From: Clostridiales bacterium Firm_16
Lineage (GTDB): Bacteria; Bacillota; Clostridia; Saccharofermentanales; Saccharofermentanaceae
Direction of reading: 5' to 3'
Assembly: GCA_001604185.1 (NCBI GenBank)
Contig: LVAV01000043.1
Coordinates: 1 to 64,000 of the forward strand
DNA: 64,000 nucleotides
Every line of letters begins with the position of its first letter. Within the stretch, counting starts at the first letter, position 1. A model generated the notes under the pieces. The model was not told the DNA's origin. It made no database searches and was given only the letters and a program-made list of their open reading frames with translations. This document shows, in pieces, positions 43,002 through 52,256 of this stretch. A program made the translations under genes and the position numbers.

Positions 43002-45785
43002 TTACGATTCTTCTGTTTTCGGTTCTTCTTGTTTGTTGTCCTGTGCTGCTACTGCCACCTTCTCCTTCTTCTTCCTGGTGAAAAGCAGGGAGAGTCCGAG
43101 GAAGCACAGTACGCCTACGCCGCTGCCAAGCAGGCCGGGCTTCAGACCCGGAGATGTGAATTTCATCTCCACGGTATGCTCACCTGCAGAGAGCGGGAAG
43201 CAGATAAAGGCATCCTGGTAAGCGGAGTAATTGACTTCTATACCATCCACACATACGCGCCAGCCCTTCTCGAAAGGTACGGTGGTAACAAGCAGTTTGT
43301 CGCTGTCCGAAGAGGTCATCAGGGAGACCCGGCCGTTCTTGACGTTGACATTGGCGACATCCGCTTTCAGCGCATCGGTGTGCTTGGTTACGTTGGATGT
43401 ATTTACATAAGCGAAGATCGGATCGAAAGAATAGTAGACATCGTCGGTTGTCCGGATCTCGACCGTGATCGTCTCCCCCGCCTGGTAAGAACCCAGATTC
43501 AGGATCTGGCTGTAGTAGGAAGAGTTATCGACGGTATTGATCTTCTTATCGTTTACACGGACTGTGTTGACGCACTGCATATGCATGAAGGGGATCACCA
43601 TATAAAGCGGATCGGTCCTGTCCACCGTGATGGTGGTACGCATGACCATGGCGATCTTGGAATTGTTCCGCAGATAGTAGTTCAACGCCTTGTTCTTAGG
43701 ATCCTTCTTCTCCAGATTCAATGTGTTAGTGATCTTGTCGCCGTTATTCAGCGAGTTCTCAGGCTGGATGTCGGTCTTCTCGCCGTTGTGGACTTCCCAC
43801 TCTGCATTGAATGTATCGTAGATGTCGGAAGCATCGATTCCGGAAAGGGATCCGATCCACTTCTCCTGGAAGTCGAAATAGTCTTTCTTAGAAGCGTCCT
43901 TCTCTAGCTGGTATCCGTCGAAAGAGGCGGCATCCTTCTGGGCCAGGAACGCAATGGGGAGGGCATTGTCATTCTCATAGAGATAGTACTTGCCCACATT
44001 GGCCGCGTAGCGCAGATCCGACAGACCGTGGTCTGTGGAGATGGTGTAGCGGATACCCAGGATGGAGTCCGCCGGCATGATGGTATTCATATGCTCTACG
44101 CTAAAGTAATTGTAGTTGGAACGATAACCCAGCTGCTTGAGGAAGCGGTCGGTCTTCTTGTTCGCCATGGAAGCAAAAATGCTGATGCCCTGAGTATTGG
44201 TGTAGAACGGCACCGTGTTCGGAAGCAGGAATCCGTTCCACTGTTCGTGGATCTCGGAACGATACCACGGACCCTGCTCTTCTTTCGAAGCCAGTTCCTG
44301 GAGGTCTCCGATCATCTCGGCAAATTGCGGTGCATCTTCACTGCCGCCGAATACCTGGGACATGAAGCAGCGAGGAGTAAAGGCCACACTCTCGATGAGG
44401 ATCACCAGGATCAACATCGCGGTCCCGGTCCGTCTGAGGTTGTAGATCACTTCCGGCCATTTTTCCAGCGTCTTACCATAGAAAAGCGCTGCCGTCAGGA
44501 TCAGGATCAGAAGGGTGGCGAAGAATGTATTGTCCGGTTCCTTCATCTGGCCCAGGCTCTGGGAAATGCAGAGCAGCCCGCAGATGATGCCGGCAGCCGT
44601 CAGGAAGGCTTTCTTGCCGGCTTCCTTCATGTGCTGGTAAGAATAGTAGGCTACCATGATCATGACGAAGGAGAAAAGATAGGAGAACCGGAAACGGAAC
44701 CAGTTCGGATCATCGAAAAGATGCCATGCCTTATTCAGCAATGGGAAATGGAAGGAGAAAATACCGAATCCGAAGGCCACGCCGATACCGATCTTCAGAC
44801 CCTTGCGGATAGACTTGTTCAGGAAGAACAGGACACAGAGGAATAATACCGCCATGCCACAGAACAGGAACGGCAGGTTGGCGGAAATATCGTCGGCCCC
44901 CTTCTCCACAAACTGGTCTACCAGGGACAGGATCGGGAATGTCGGATCCATGCTCAGTCCGGAAGACTTGGTAAAGTCTCCGTTTCCTAATGTATCCAGA
45001 GCGGCCGGGATCAGTATGCAGGCACTCATCATGCCGGCAACGATGGCCGAAAGAATGAATGCGCCGACTTTCTTCACGCCGTCATTCTGTTTCTCCTTGG
45101 AGAACTCGCCTCTATATCCCATGTTGCAAAGGAGATAGAGGAAAGCGAAGATACCGATCATGTAGGCCATGTAATAGCCCGATACGAAGAGGACCAGCAG
45201 CAGGAGCGTAAGCTTCGGCCAGCATCTTCGATCTTCCATGAACTTCTCGGTCAGGAGGATCAGAAGTGGCAGAAGGGCGAAGCCGTCCAGCCACATGATA
45301 TTAAACATAAATACCAGCGCGAAGGCGCAAAGCGGATAAAGCATGCCGAAGAGGATGGTCATCTTATCCTTGTCCTGGAACTTTCTGTCCAGAAGCCAGG
45401 TCATGAATGCGCCGGCAAAAGCGAACTTCACCATGATCAGGATGGTGATGAATTCCTGCAGATGCGTCTGCGGGAACAGGAAGATAGCGAGGTTCAGCGG
45501 GCTGGAGAGATAGTAGGCGAAAACACCCAATGTGTTCTGGCCCATGCCCAGGCCCTGGGAATAAAGGAGGGATTCTCCTCCGGAAATGGCGTTTCTATAG
45601 CCAAGCAGATAGGGGCCGTACTGGGCGCCCAGGTCAGATGTCAGACTGTTTCTCGCGCCGAAAGGTGTGATGCGGTTGATGGCGAATACCGCCGCGAATG
45701 CCAGGAGCGTGGCAAAGAAAGCGATAAGCGGTCGTATATCCAGGGTTCTCTTTCTTGCTTTTTCAAGAGATGTCTTCTCGATCAT
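43002..45785 (-). CDS. YfhO family multi-span membrane glycosyltransferase (copy 1)
   Basis: The 927-residue protein has about a dozen N-terminal membrane spans (to about 480), a large extracytoplasmic domain (about 500-885) and a last span (about 890-910). The conserved early loop SDLGAQYGPYLLGYRN resembles the catalytic loop of GT-C enzymes. In Bacillus, YfhO works with a GtrB-like enzyme (CsbB) to put sugars on lipoteichoic acid. The same pair is present here, which supports a glycan-decorating role. The next gene upstream is a paralogue (both begin MIEKT-LE). Confidence 0.9.
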   Translation of the reverse strand: MIEKTSLEKARKRTLDIRPLIAFFATLLAFAAVFAINRITPFGARNSLTSDLGAQYGPYLLGYRNAISGGESLLYSQGLGMGQNTLGVFAYYLSSPLNLAIFLFPQTHLQEFITILIMVKFAFAGAFMTWLLDRKFQDKDKMTILFGMLYPLCAFALVFMFNIMWLDGFALLPLLILLTEKFMEDRRCWPKLTLLLLVLFVSGYYMAYMIGIFAFLYLLCNMGYRGEFSKEKQNDGVKKVGAFILSAIVAGMMSACILIPAALDTLGNGDFTKSSGLSMDPTFPILSLVDQFVEKGADDISANLPFLFCGMAVLFLCVLFFLNKSIRKGLKIGIGVAFGFGIFSFHFPLLNKAWHLFDDPNWFRFRFSYLFSFVMIMVAYYSYQHMKEAGKKAFLTAAGIICGLLCISQSLGQMKEPDNTFFATLLILILTAALFYGKTLEKWPEVIYNLRRTGTAMLILVILIESVAFTPRCFMSQVFGGSEDAPQFAEMIGDLQELASKEEQGPWYRSEIHEQWNGFLLPNTVPFYTNTQGISIFASMANKKTDRFLKQLGYRSNYNYFSVEHMNTIMPADSILGIRYTISTDHGLSDLRYAANVGKYYLYENDNALPIAFLAQKDAASFDGYQLEKDASKKDYFDFQEKWIGSLSGIDASDIYDTFNAEWEVHNGEKTDIQPENSLNNGDKITNTLNLEKKDPKNKALNYYLRNNSKIAMVMRTTITVDRTDPLYMVIPFMHMQCVNTVRVNDKKINTVDNSSYYSQILNLGSYQAGETITVEIRTTDDVYYSFDPIFAYVNTSNVTKHTDALKADVANVNVKNGRVSLMTSSDSDKLLVTTVPFEKGWRVCVDGIEVNYSAYQDAFICFPLSAGEHTVEMKFTSPGLKPGLLGSGVGVLCFLGLSLLFTRKKKEKVAVAAQDNKQEEPKTEES

Positions 45786-45818
45786 ACTTCTTCTCCTGTT
45801 ACTTTCATATAGACTCTA

Positions 45819-48536
45819 TTATCGCTTTTTCCCGATGTAAAAAGCAAGCACCGCACTGGCGATGACACCCACAGCACTGATTATAACACCAATCATACCG
45901 CCTGGCAGTGTGAATTCCAGTTCGACATGGTGGGAACCAGCTGTCAGCGGCAGGCTCAGGAAGGATTCCTGGTAAGGAAGGATCTCGGTCTCCTGACCAT
46001 CCACAATGGCGCGCCAGCCCTTCTCATAAGGAATGGTGGTCACCAGAAGCTTGCCTTCTGCACTTTCTGTATCCAGGGACATGTGACCGTCCTTGAAATC
46101 CAGATTGGTAACACCGGTCTTCAGCTGCGTCATCTGTGCCGAGAGGGCAGTGAGATCGCAGGTGGCGATCTGCGGTGCGAAGGAAGCGTAGATATCTTCC
46201 TGGGTGCGGATCTCGATCTGCACTTTCTCGCCCTTCTTGAAGGTGCCCAGGTCGCAGATCACAGAGTAGTAAGAATCGGATTCTTCCTGGTAGACCCGCT
46301 GGTCGTTCACATAGACTTCGTGGGGGCAGGCCTTGGCCTGGAAGGGGATGTTCAGGTAAAGTGTTCCGTCTTTGTCCATCTCCACTTCAGTCAGGAAGCG
46401 CATGGGAGACTTCGCATTGGTTCTTATGTAGATCGTAAGGCCCGACGGGAATTTGTCTGTGTTTTCCTTGTTCAGGCGGTCCATTCTGGAATTAGATTCC
46501 GGGATCGGATCCTTATACTCGGCCGGGGCCTCCTCTCCGTTCAGGATCGTCCATTCCGGAGTTTCTGTCTGGTAAAGACCGGATGCATCGCTGCCGGTCA
46601 AGGAAGTAAGCAGAGCTTCCTGATATGCAAAATAGTCCTTCTCTTTCTCGGCGGTCTCCAGGGAGAGGCCGTCATATTCTCCAGCATCCGATCCGGCCAG
46701 GAATGCCGGCTGGACAGCGTTGGGGTTCTCAAAGAGTGTATAGCTGCTGGTCTTTCTCAGTGGCGAAAGTCCGTCGATCTCTTCCCGGTCGGAAAGGATA
46801 TAGCGGATGCCGAGAAGGGAATCCATCGGCAGGATACATGCGTGATGCTCGATGCTGCAGTAGTTGAAGCTTGCACGGTAGCCCAGCTGCTTGAGGAAGT
46901 GCTGGCTCTGCTTGTTGGCCATGGAAAGGAAGGTACTGATGCCCTTGACGTCACCATAGGCCGCCAGGGTCAGGGAGTCGATATTCTTTCCCAGCTTGTC
47001 AGTCTGCTCGGTACGGTAGTTTCCGTCGTCGATGGTAGCAGTCAGTTTCTTAACCTGCTCGGCCTGAGATGCAAATTCACTCTGCTCCTGGGCTTTGCCG
47101 AAGAGATTGCCCACGGTGACTTTGGGGTTCAGGAAGACCAGTTCTACGACCATGACTGCCGCCAGAAGTCCGACGCCGTATCTCTTCAGTCCGTCGATGG
47201 AGGCAGGCCACTTCTCTTTGTTGGCGCCGAGCAGCAGGGCCAGCAGGATCACCGTGACGAAAAGTACCTGGAAGAACATGACCTTGCCGTTCTCCTTGGT
47301 GCCTACCAGCTCCGAGATCAGGAGCATCAGGAGAACCACGCCGCCCGTCACGACAAAATCCTTCGTGCGAAGGGCTTTGAGATGCTGGAAGGAGTGGTAT
47401 GCGATGAGGATCATGCCGAAAGAGAAGATAAAAGAGTACCGGTAGAGATACCAGTTCGGTGCGTTGAAAAGATGCCATGCCATATCCAGCGGCGGAAGCA
47501 GGAAAGAAAGGATGCCGACGCCCAGGGAGACCGCGCACCAGCGCTTCAGTCTTCCGGAGATGGACGGGTTTCTGAAGAAAAGGATCACCAGGCAAAGGGG
47601 GGCCATATCTGTGTAGATATACGGAAGGTTCGCGGAAATATTCGAAAGGCTGGTAAGGAAGAACTGCGGGAGCAGCTGTATGATCGCGAAATTCGGTTCC
47701 AATGAGGATTCCATCGAGGCAGAATTGTCGCCGTTACGGATCGTATCCAGTCCTGCAGGAAGCAGGATACATGCGCATACTGCCGCGGCACAGATCGCTG
47801 CCAGACAGTAAAGTCCTACCAGTTTCTCTCCGTTAGGTTCTCTTCCCTTGGTAAAAGCTCCGTCATAGTCCAGCACGAAGATCAGGTAGAAGAAGGAGAA
47901 TACACCGACGATGTATGCCATATAGTACCCGGATGCGAAGAGTACGATCAGGGTCAGAAGCAGTTTCCACCACTGACGCAGATCGGTCTTGTACTTGTCC
48001 AGAAGATGGATCAGAAGCGGCAGAATCGCAAAGCCGTCCAGCCACATGAAGTTCATCAGGAAGATCAGGGCGAAGGAACAAAGCGCATACACCATGCCGA
48101 AAAGAATCGGCGCCTTCGAGTTCTTTTCACTACGAGAGGAAAGGAGAAGCGTCATGAAAGATCCGGCCAGGGACAGCTTGATCATGATGATCAGCACGAT
48201 GGCATCGGAGATATGGCTTACGGGAAAAAGTAACGAGATCAGGTTCACCGGGCTGGCCACGTAATAAGCCAGGATGCCCAGAAAGTTCTTGCCCATGCCG
48301 ACGGAGGAGGAATAAAGGAGATTCTTGCCCCCCGTCAGGATGTTGCGGAAAGTGACCAGAAACGGCGCGTACTGGGCGCCCAGATCGGAAACCAGGATGC
48401 TCTTCTTACCGAAGGGAGAAATACCGTTGGTAAAGAAGATCAGCGCCATGGCCGCCATCATGAGAAAGAAAGTGATCAACGGCAGAAGATTGCGTTTTTT
48501 CCTCGAAGAAGACTCGAGAGTTGTTTTCTCGATCAT
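45819..48536 (-). CDS. YfhO family multi-span membrane glycosyltransferase (copy 2)
   Basis: This 905-residue paralogue of the gene 33 bases downstream shares the N-terminus MIEKTTLE, the loop SDLGAQYAPFLVTFRN, the FNYCSIEH region, the large outer domain and a final span. It leads the two-gene run and faces the GtrB-like gene divergently. Two different YfhO copies may transfer to different acceptors. It has a good ribosome site (AAGGAGG). Confidence 0.9.
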   Translation of the reverse strand: MIEKTTLESSSRKKRNLLPLITFFLMMAAMALIFFTNGISPFGKKSILVSDLGAQYAPFLVTFRNILTGGKNLLYSSSVGMGKNFLGILAYYVASPVNLISLLFPVSHISDAIVLIIMIKLSLAGSFMTLLLSSRSEKNSKAPILFGMVYALCSFALIFLMNFMWLDGFAILPLLIHLLDKYKTDLRQWWKLLLTLIVLFASGYYMAYIVGVFSFFYLIFVLDYDGAFTKGREPNGEKLVGLYCLAAICAAAVCACILLPAGLDTIRNGDNSASMESSLEPNFAIIQLLPQFFLTSLSNISANLPYIYTDMAPLCLVILFFRNPSISGRLKRWCAVSLGVGILSFLLPPLDMAWHLFNAPNWYLYRYSFIFSFGMILIAYHSFQHLKALRTKDFVVTGGVVLLMLLISELVGTKENGKVMFFQVLFVTVILLALLLGANKEKWPASIDGLKRYGVGLLAAVMVVELVFLNPKVTVGNLFGKAQEQSEFASQAEQVKKLTATIDDGNYRTEQTDKLGKNIDSLTLAAYGDVKGISTFLSMANKQSQHFLKQLGYRASFNYCSIEHHACILPMDSLLGIRYILSDREEIDGLSPLRKTSSYTLFENPNAVQPAFLAGSDAGEYDGLSLETAEKEKDYFAYQEALLTSLTGSDASGLYQTETPEWTILNGEEAPAEYKDPIPESNSRMDRLNKENTDKFPSGLTIYIRTNAKSPMRFLTEVEMDKDGTLYLNIPFQAKACPHEVYVNDQRVYQEESDSYYSVICDLGTFKKGEKVQIEIRTQEDIYASFAPQIATCDLTALSAQMTQLKTGVTNLDFKDGHMSLDTESAEGKLLVTTIPYEKGWRAIVDGQETEILPYQESFLSLPLTAGSHHVELEFTLPGGMIGVIISAVGVIASAVLAFYIGKKR

Positions 48537-48568
48537 GTGCCGGATCCTCCTTTCTGAATCACGTAAGC

Positions 48569-48596
48569 ATCATATCACAAAAGCCATCATTTCCAA
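48569..48596 (-). promoter_or_regulatory. Promoter of the yfhO pair
   Basis: On the minus strand TTGGAA (48596-48591) and an extended -10 TGATATGAT (core 48574-48569) are 16 bases apart, 33 bases upstream of the ATG. Confidence 0.6.
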
Positions 48597-48667
48597 AATG
48601 TTCACCCTTTCAGAAGGTCGTTGTAGTATACTTATTACGAATTCATAAAGAGTACCTGAGGTGTAAC

Positions 48668-49630
48668 ATGCTGATCAGTTTACTGGTTCCCTGCTATAAC
48701 GAAGAAGAGTCGCTTCCGATTCTTTACGAGGCGTTATGTAAAGTCATGCAGGAATGCAGTCAATATAACTTCGAGCTGATCCTGGTAAATGACGGAAGTA
48801 AGGATAAGACCATCTCCGTCATGAGGGATCTGGCTTCCAAGGATTCGCGCATCCGCTATATCTCCTTCTCCCGTAACTTCGGTAAGGAAGCCGCCATGTA
48901 TGCCGGTCTTTCTGCCGCCAAGGGTGACTGGGTCGGTCTTCTGGATGCCGATATGCAGGATCCGCCTTCCCTTCTGCCTCAGATGTTCGAGATGTTGTCT
49001 GCTGATGAATGTGATGTGGTCGCGACCCGTCGTGTATCCCGTAAGGGCGAACCCCCGATCCGGAGCTTCTTCGCCCGTCGTTTCTATCGTCTCATCAACC
49101 GTTTCACGGATGTGGAGATCGTAGACGGTGCACGTGATTTCCGTGTCATGACGCGTCCTGTCGTGGATGCCATCCTCTCCCTTTCGGAGAGACAGCGTTT
49201 CAGTAAAGGTATTTTTGCCTGGGTAGGATTCCGTACCAAGTGGCTGGAGTATGAGAATGTGGAGCGTGTGGCCGGCGAGACCAAGTGGTCCTTCTGGAAG
49301 CTGTTCCTGTATGCGATCGAAGGAATCGTCTCCTTTACCACGGCGCCGCTTCGTATTGCAACCTTGACAGGATTCATCCTTTCCTTCGCATCCTTCTGCT
49401 ACTTACTGTACTACTTCATTTATGCAGTCATCTCCCAGATCTGGAAAGAAAGACCTGGTTATCCGTCCCTTTTGTCCTTCGTGCTCTTTATCGGCGGCAT
49501 GATCCTTCTGGCTCTCGGCATCATCGGAGAGTACCTGGCGAAGACCTACCTCGAGATCAAGCAAAGACCTCTCTACGTTATTGCGGAAGATAACAAGAAG
49601 GATAAGGACAAGGAACAGGACGAGAAATAA
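48668..49630 (+). CDS. Polyprenyl-phosphate glycosyltransferase (GtrB/CsbB-like, GT2)
   Basis: The 320-residue enzyme should move a sugar from a nucleotide donor to undecaprenyl phosphate on the inner face, making the donor for YfhO-type enzymes outside. The GT2 domain (about 1-225) has LLVPCYNEEESLP, LDADMQDPP (the DXD metal site) and QRFSKGIFAW. Two membrane spans follow (about 230-295) with a Lys/Asp/Glu-rich tail. A long upstream extension of the frame is rejected: the ATG at 48668 has GAGG before it and the domain begins there. TATACT at 48627-48632 may be its -10 box. Confidence 0.93.
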   Translation: MLISLLVPCYNEEESLPILYEALCKVMQECSQYNFELILVNDGSKDKTISVMRDLASKDSRIRYISFSRNFGKEAAMYAGLSAAKGDWVGLLDADMQDPPSLLPQMFEMLSADECDVVATRRVSRKGEPPIRSFFARRFYRLINRFTDVEIVDGARDFRVMTRPVVDAILSLSERQRFSKGIFAWVGFRTKWLEYENVERVAGETKWSFWKLFLYAIEGIVSFTTAPLRIATLTGFILSFASFCYLLYYFIYAVISQIWKERPGYPSLLSFVLFIGGMILLALGIIGEYLAKTYLEIKQRPLYVIAEDNKKDKDKEQDEK

Positions 49631-49652
49631 ACTCGCCCAAGTTTGATTCTTC

Positions 49653-49727
49653 ACAACAAAAAACATGCCTCTTCGCTGGTCCTCGGGCTTTGCCCTGCGG
49701 AACCACGCATCGGCATGTTTTTTTGTT
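49653..49727. terminator. Bidirectional terminator hairpin with conserved core (element A)
   Basis: Between convergent genes, acaaaaaacatgcc and ggcatgttttttt (about 49656-49669 and 49712-49724) form a long stem with T-runs on both strands. Its apical part (49674-49700) holds cgctggtcctcgg, a hairpin GGGC-ttt-GCCC and cctgcg. The same core recurs in element B at 50335-50411 with different stems. Confidence 0.85.
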
Positions 49728-49751
49728 ACGATATAATCTCGTCGGCGAGTC

Positions 49752-50237
49752 TTATTTCTCGACGGTTACCTTCTTCATTCTCTGTTCGGTAAGTGGTCTG
49801 TCGCCGCGGTCTGTCGGTGTGGATGCGATTTCGTCTACGACTTCGATACCTTCGATGATCTTACCGAAGGCTGCGTAGTTGCCATCCAGGAACGGGCCGT
49901 CTTCGTGCATGATGAAGAACTGGGATCCTGCGGAGTTCGGGTCTCCTGCGCGAGCCATGGACAGAACGCCGCGCTCATGGGACAGGTTGTTCTCTACGCC
50001 GTTGCTTCTGAATTCACCCTTGATGTGATGGCCCGGACCACCCATGCCTGTACCTGTCGGGTCACCGCCCTGGATCATGAATCCGGAGATGACACGATGG
50101 AAGATCAAGCCGTCGTAGAAACCTTTCTCAATAAGATCAACAAAATTCTGTACGCTGATCGGCGCCACGTCCGGATACAGTTCCAGCTTCATGATGCCGC
50201 CGTTCTCCATTTCAATCGTTACAATTGGATTTGCCAT
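49752..50237 (-). CDS. Peptidyl-prolyl cis-trans isomerase (cyclophilin type)
   Basis: The 161-residue cytoplasmic cyclophilin speeds proline isomerisation during folding. It has the active-site stretch FHRVISGFMIQGGDPTGTGMGG (about 46-67, with the catalytic Arg), GVLSMARAGDPNSAGSQFF and a conserved FGKIIEG. No signal peptide. It has its own promoter and lies between two related terminator elements. Length is normal for the family. Confidence 0.96.
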   Translation of the reverse strand: MANPIVTIEMENGGIMKLELYPDVAPISVQNFVDLIEKGFYDGLIFHRVISGFMIQGGDPTGTGMGGPGHHIKGEFRSNGVENNLSHERGVLSMARAGDPNSAGSQFFIMHEDGPFLDGNYAAFGKIIEGIEVVDEIASTPTDRGDRPLTEQRMKKVTVEK

Positions 50238-50274
50238 AATTCAAATCTCCTTATTTCTTAGAATCACTTCTTTG

Positions 50275-50303
50275 ATAGTACGGGAAAAGGACTTACTTTG
50301 CAA
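50275..50303 (-). promoter_or_regulatory. Promoter of the cyclophilin gene
   Basis: On the minus strand TTGCAA (50303-50298) and TACTAT (50280-50275) are 17 bases apart, 38 bases before the ATG; AAGGAG serves as ribosome site. Confidence 0.65.
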
Positions 50304-50334
50304 GTTTCTGAGAAGAATACATGTGTTACCTGTT

Positions 50335-50411
50335 CACACAGAATAAAACTTCTCGCGCTGGTCCTCGGCGCTTCGCGCCTGCGTAGGCGTGTCGAAGTTT
50401 TTTGCTGTGTG
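50335..50411. terminator. Terminator hairpin with conserved core downstream of truA (element B)
   Basis: Outer stems cacacag/ctgtgtg (50335-50341, 50405-50411) and aaaacttc/gaagtttt (50345-50352, 50394-50401) enclose cgctggtcctcgg (50356-50368, identical to element A), a hairpin GGCGC-ttc-GCGCC, and cctgcg (50378-50383). It ends the truA operon on the minus strand, and has T-runs on both sides. Confidence 0.8.
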
Positions 50412-50416
50412 AAAGC

Positions 50417-51211
50417 TTACCACACGAGATCTTCGTAGAATACTTCTTCCAGAGTAAGTCCTTTTGCCGGCATGGTCTTTCCGGCTTCTTTTCTGGCGCC
50501 TTCTCCTTTAAGAAGGTGGGTGATCTCGTCTTCCGTCATTTTTCCCTGGCCGACATATACCAGCGTTCCGGCCATAATGCGGACCATGTTATAGAGGAAG
50601 GATTCGCCGACCACCGTGATCTCGATGAGGTCCGGGTCGCCCTCTGCCCGCTTGACGTAGACGTCTTTCATGGTACGGATCGGCGTGATGTCCGGTCCGC
50701 CCTGAGCGCGAAAAGCACTAAAGTCATGGGTGCCGATAAACAGTTTGGCTGCGTGGTCCATGGCTTCTACATCCAGGTCTCCGGGAACGAAGGCTTCCGT
50801 TCTACGGCTGATGGCCGCCGGTACCTTGCGGTTTCTGACACGGTAGCAATAACGTTTTCCTTTGGAATCGAAGCGGGCATGGAACGGGTCCGGCTTCTGC
50901 TGTGCCGCCAGGACTACCAGATCCTCCGGCAGCACGGCATTGAGTGCCAGCGGGATCTTGTCCTCCGGAATATAGAAAGGTACGTCCACATGGGATACAT
51001 GACCCTTGGCGTGGACGCCGGAGTCCGTACGGCTGCAACCGTAAATACGGCAAAAGCGCCCGTACACCTTCTCCACTGCTTCTTCCAGTGTCTGTTGTAC
51101 GGAGCGCCCGTTGTCCTGTCTCTGGAAACCGACAAAGTCGGTCCCGTCATATTCAGTCAGCAAAACAATGCGGATATCCTGATTGGATTCTTCTCTGCTT
51201 GTTTCGCTCAT
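50417..51211 (-). CDS. truA: tRNA pseudouridine38-40 synthase
   Basis: TruA makes pseudouridine at positions 38-40 of the tRNA anticodon arm. The 264-residue protein has the catalytic Asp in CSRTDSGVHAKG (about 58-69), the YDGTDFVGFQRQ start and FLYNMVRIMAGTL near the end. It follows glucokinase by five bases. In many Firmicutes truA directly follows ecfT; here glcK is in between. Identity is firm. Confidence 0.96.
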   Translation of the reverse strand: MSETSREESNQDIRIVLLTEYDGTDFVGFQRQDNGRSVQQTLEEAVEKVYGRFCRIYGCSRTDSGVHAKGHVSHVDVPFYIPEDKIPLALNAVLPEDLVVLAAQQKPDPFHARFDSKGKRYCYRVRNRKVPAAISRRTEAFVPGDLDVEAMDHAAKLFIGTHDFSAFRAQGGPDITPIRTMKDVYVKRAEGDPDLIEITVVGESFLYNMVRIMAGTLVYVGQGKMTEDEITHLLKGEGARKEAGKTMPAKGLTLEEVFYEDLVW

Positions 51212-51216
51212 ATTCT

Positions 51217-52194
51217 TTAGCCCTGAAGCTTGTCGTCAAAGCAAGCCTTACCCATCATGGCGGCGCCGACGATACCTGCGTCGTTGCCCATCTTGGCCAG
51301 ACGGATCTCGGTCTTTCTTACGCCAGGACCGAAGAACGGCTTATTCATGGTCTTCTCACGAAGCGGCAGCAGGAGCGGATCGCCCTCGTTGCATACACCG
51401 CCGCCGATCAGCAGTACTTCCGGCATGAAAGCGTTGATAACATTGGCCAGTCCATCGGAGAGGTACTCGATATAGGTATCGACTACATCCTTGGCTACCT
51501 GGTCGTCCAGACGCATTGCTTCAAAAGCGATCTTCGCGTTGAGCTTGCCGTCATTAGCGGCGATGAGATCATTGAGCTTGGATTCCGGATTGGCGTTAGC
51601 CGCTTCACCTGTCATACGAGCCAGTGCGGATGCGGAGCTGTAAGCCTCGAAGCAGCCCTTACGGCCGCAGGAGCACTGCTGTCCGCCGGTCACCAGTACC
51701 GTGTGACCGAACTCGGAACCGGCCTGATTGAAGCCGGAGAAAATACGGTTGTTGATGATGACGCCGCATCCGATACCGGTACCGATTGTGATGGTGACCG
51801 AATCCGCAACATCTGCTGCCGCACCGGAGACACTCTCGGCCATAGCGGCGCAGTTAGCGTCATTGTCGATATACACCGGAAGATCGATCACATCGTGGAT
51901 GATCTTTCTCATAGGTGCATTTACGAAAGGAAGGTTGGTTGCGTAAACCAGTGTGCCGGCCTTGTTGTCCGGAGTTCCCGGAGAACCGATACCGATGGCG
52001 GATACATCTGATTCGGAGATACCGGCGTCAGCGATTGCATCCTTCGCCAGTTTTCCCATATCCGTGATGATCTCTTCCATGGATCGCTCTGCATTGGTCT
52101 TGATGCTGAGTTTATTCAGCAGCTCACCACTCTCTGATACGACACCGGCCTTGATGTTGGTGCCGCCTAAATCGATTCCTACAAAATATGCCAT
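51217..52194 (-). CDS. glcK: ROK-family glucokinase
   Basis: The 325-residue kinase phosphorylates glucose at the entry to glycolysis. It has the ATP loop GIDLGGTNIKAGV (about 5-17), the catalytic ENDANCAAM-like stretch (DNDANCAAMAE) and the ROK zinc motif CSCGRKGCFEAYSS (about 170-183). GAGGAG precedes the ATG. Its insertion between ecfT and truA is not the usual order. ROK proteins can also be repressors, but there is no DNA-binding domain here. Confidence 0.92.
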   Translation of the reverse strand: MAYFVGIDLGGTNIKAGVVSESGELLNKLSIKTNAERSMEEIITDMGKLAKDAIADAGISESDVSAIGIGSPGTPDNKAGTLVYATNLPFVNAPMRKIIHDVIDLPVYIDNDANCAAMAESVSGAAADVADSVTITIGTGIGCGVIINNRIFSGFNQAGSEFGHTVLVTGGQQCSCGRKGCFEAYSSASALARMTGEAANANPESKLNDLIAANDGKLNAKIAFEAMRLDDQVAKDVVDTYIEYLSDGLANVINAFMPEVLLIGGGVCNEGDPLLLPLREKTMNKPFFGPGVRKTEIRLAKMGNDAGIVGAAMMGKACFDDKLQG

Positions 52195-52256
52195 TTCAAA
52201 ACTCTCCTCATCTTTTGAAATCCATTGTTTTCAGGTTTTAATCATACCCGAACATT

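Noticed and set aside
48521-48667. 49-codon N-terminal extension of the GtrB-like enzyme
   Set aside because: It overlaps the yfhO start and the divergent promoter region; the conserved domain begins at the ATG at 48668, which has a ribosome site.
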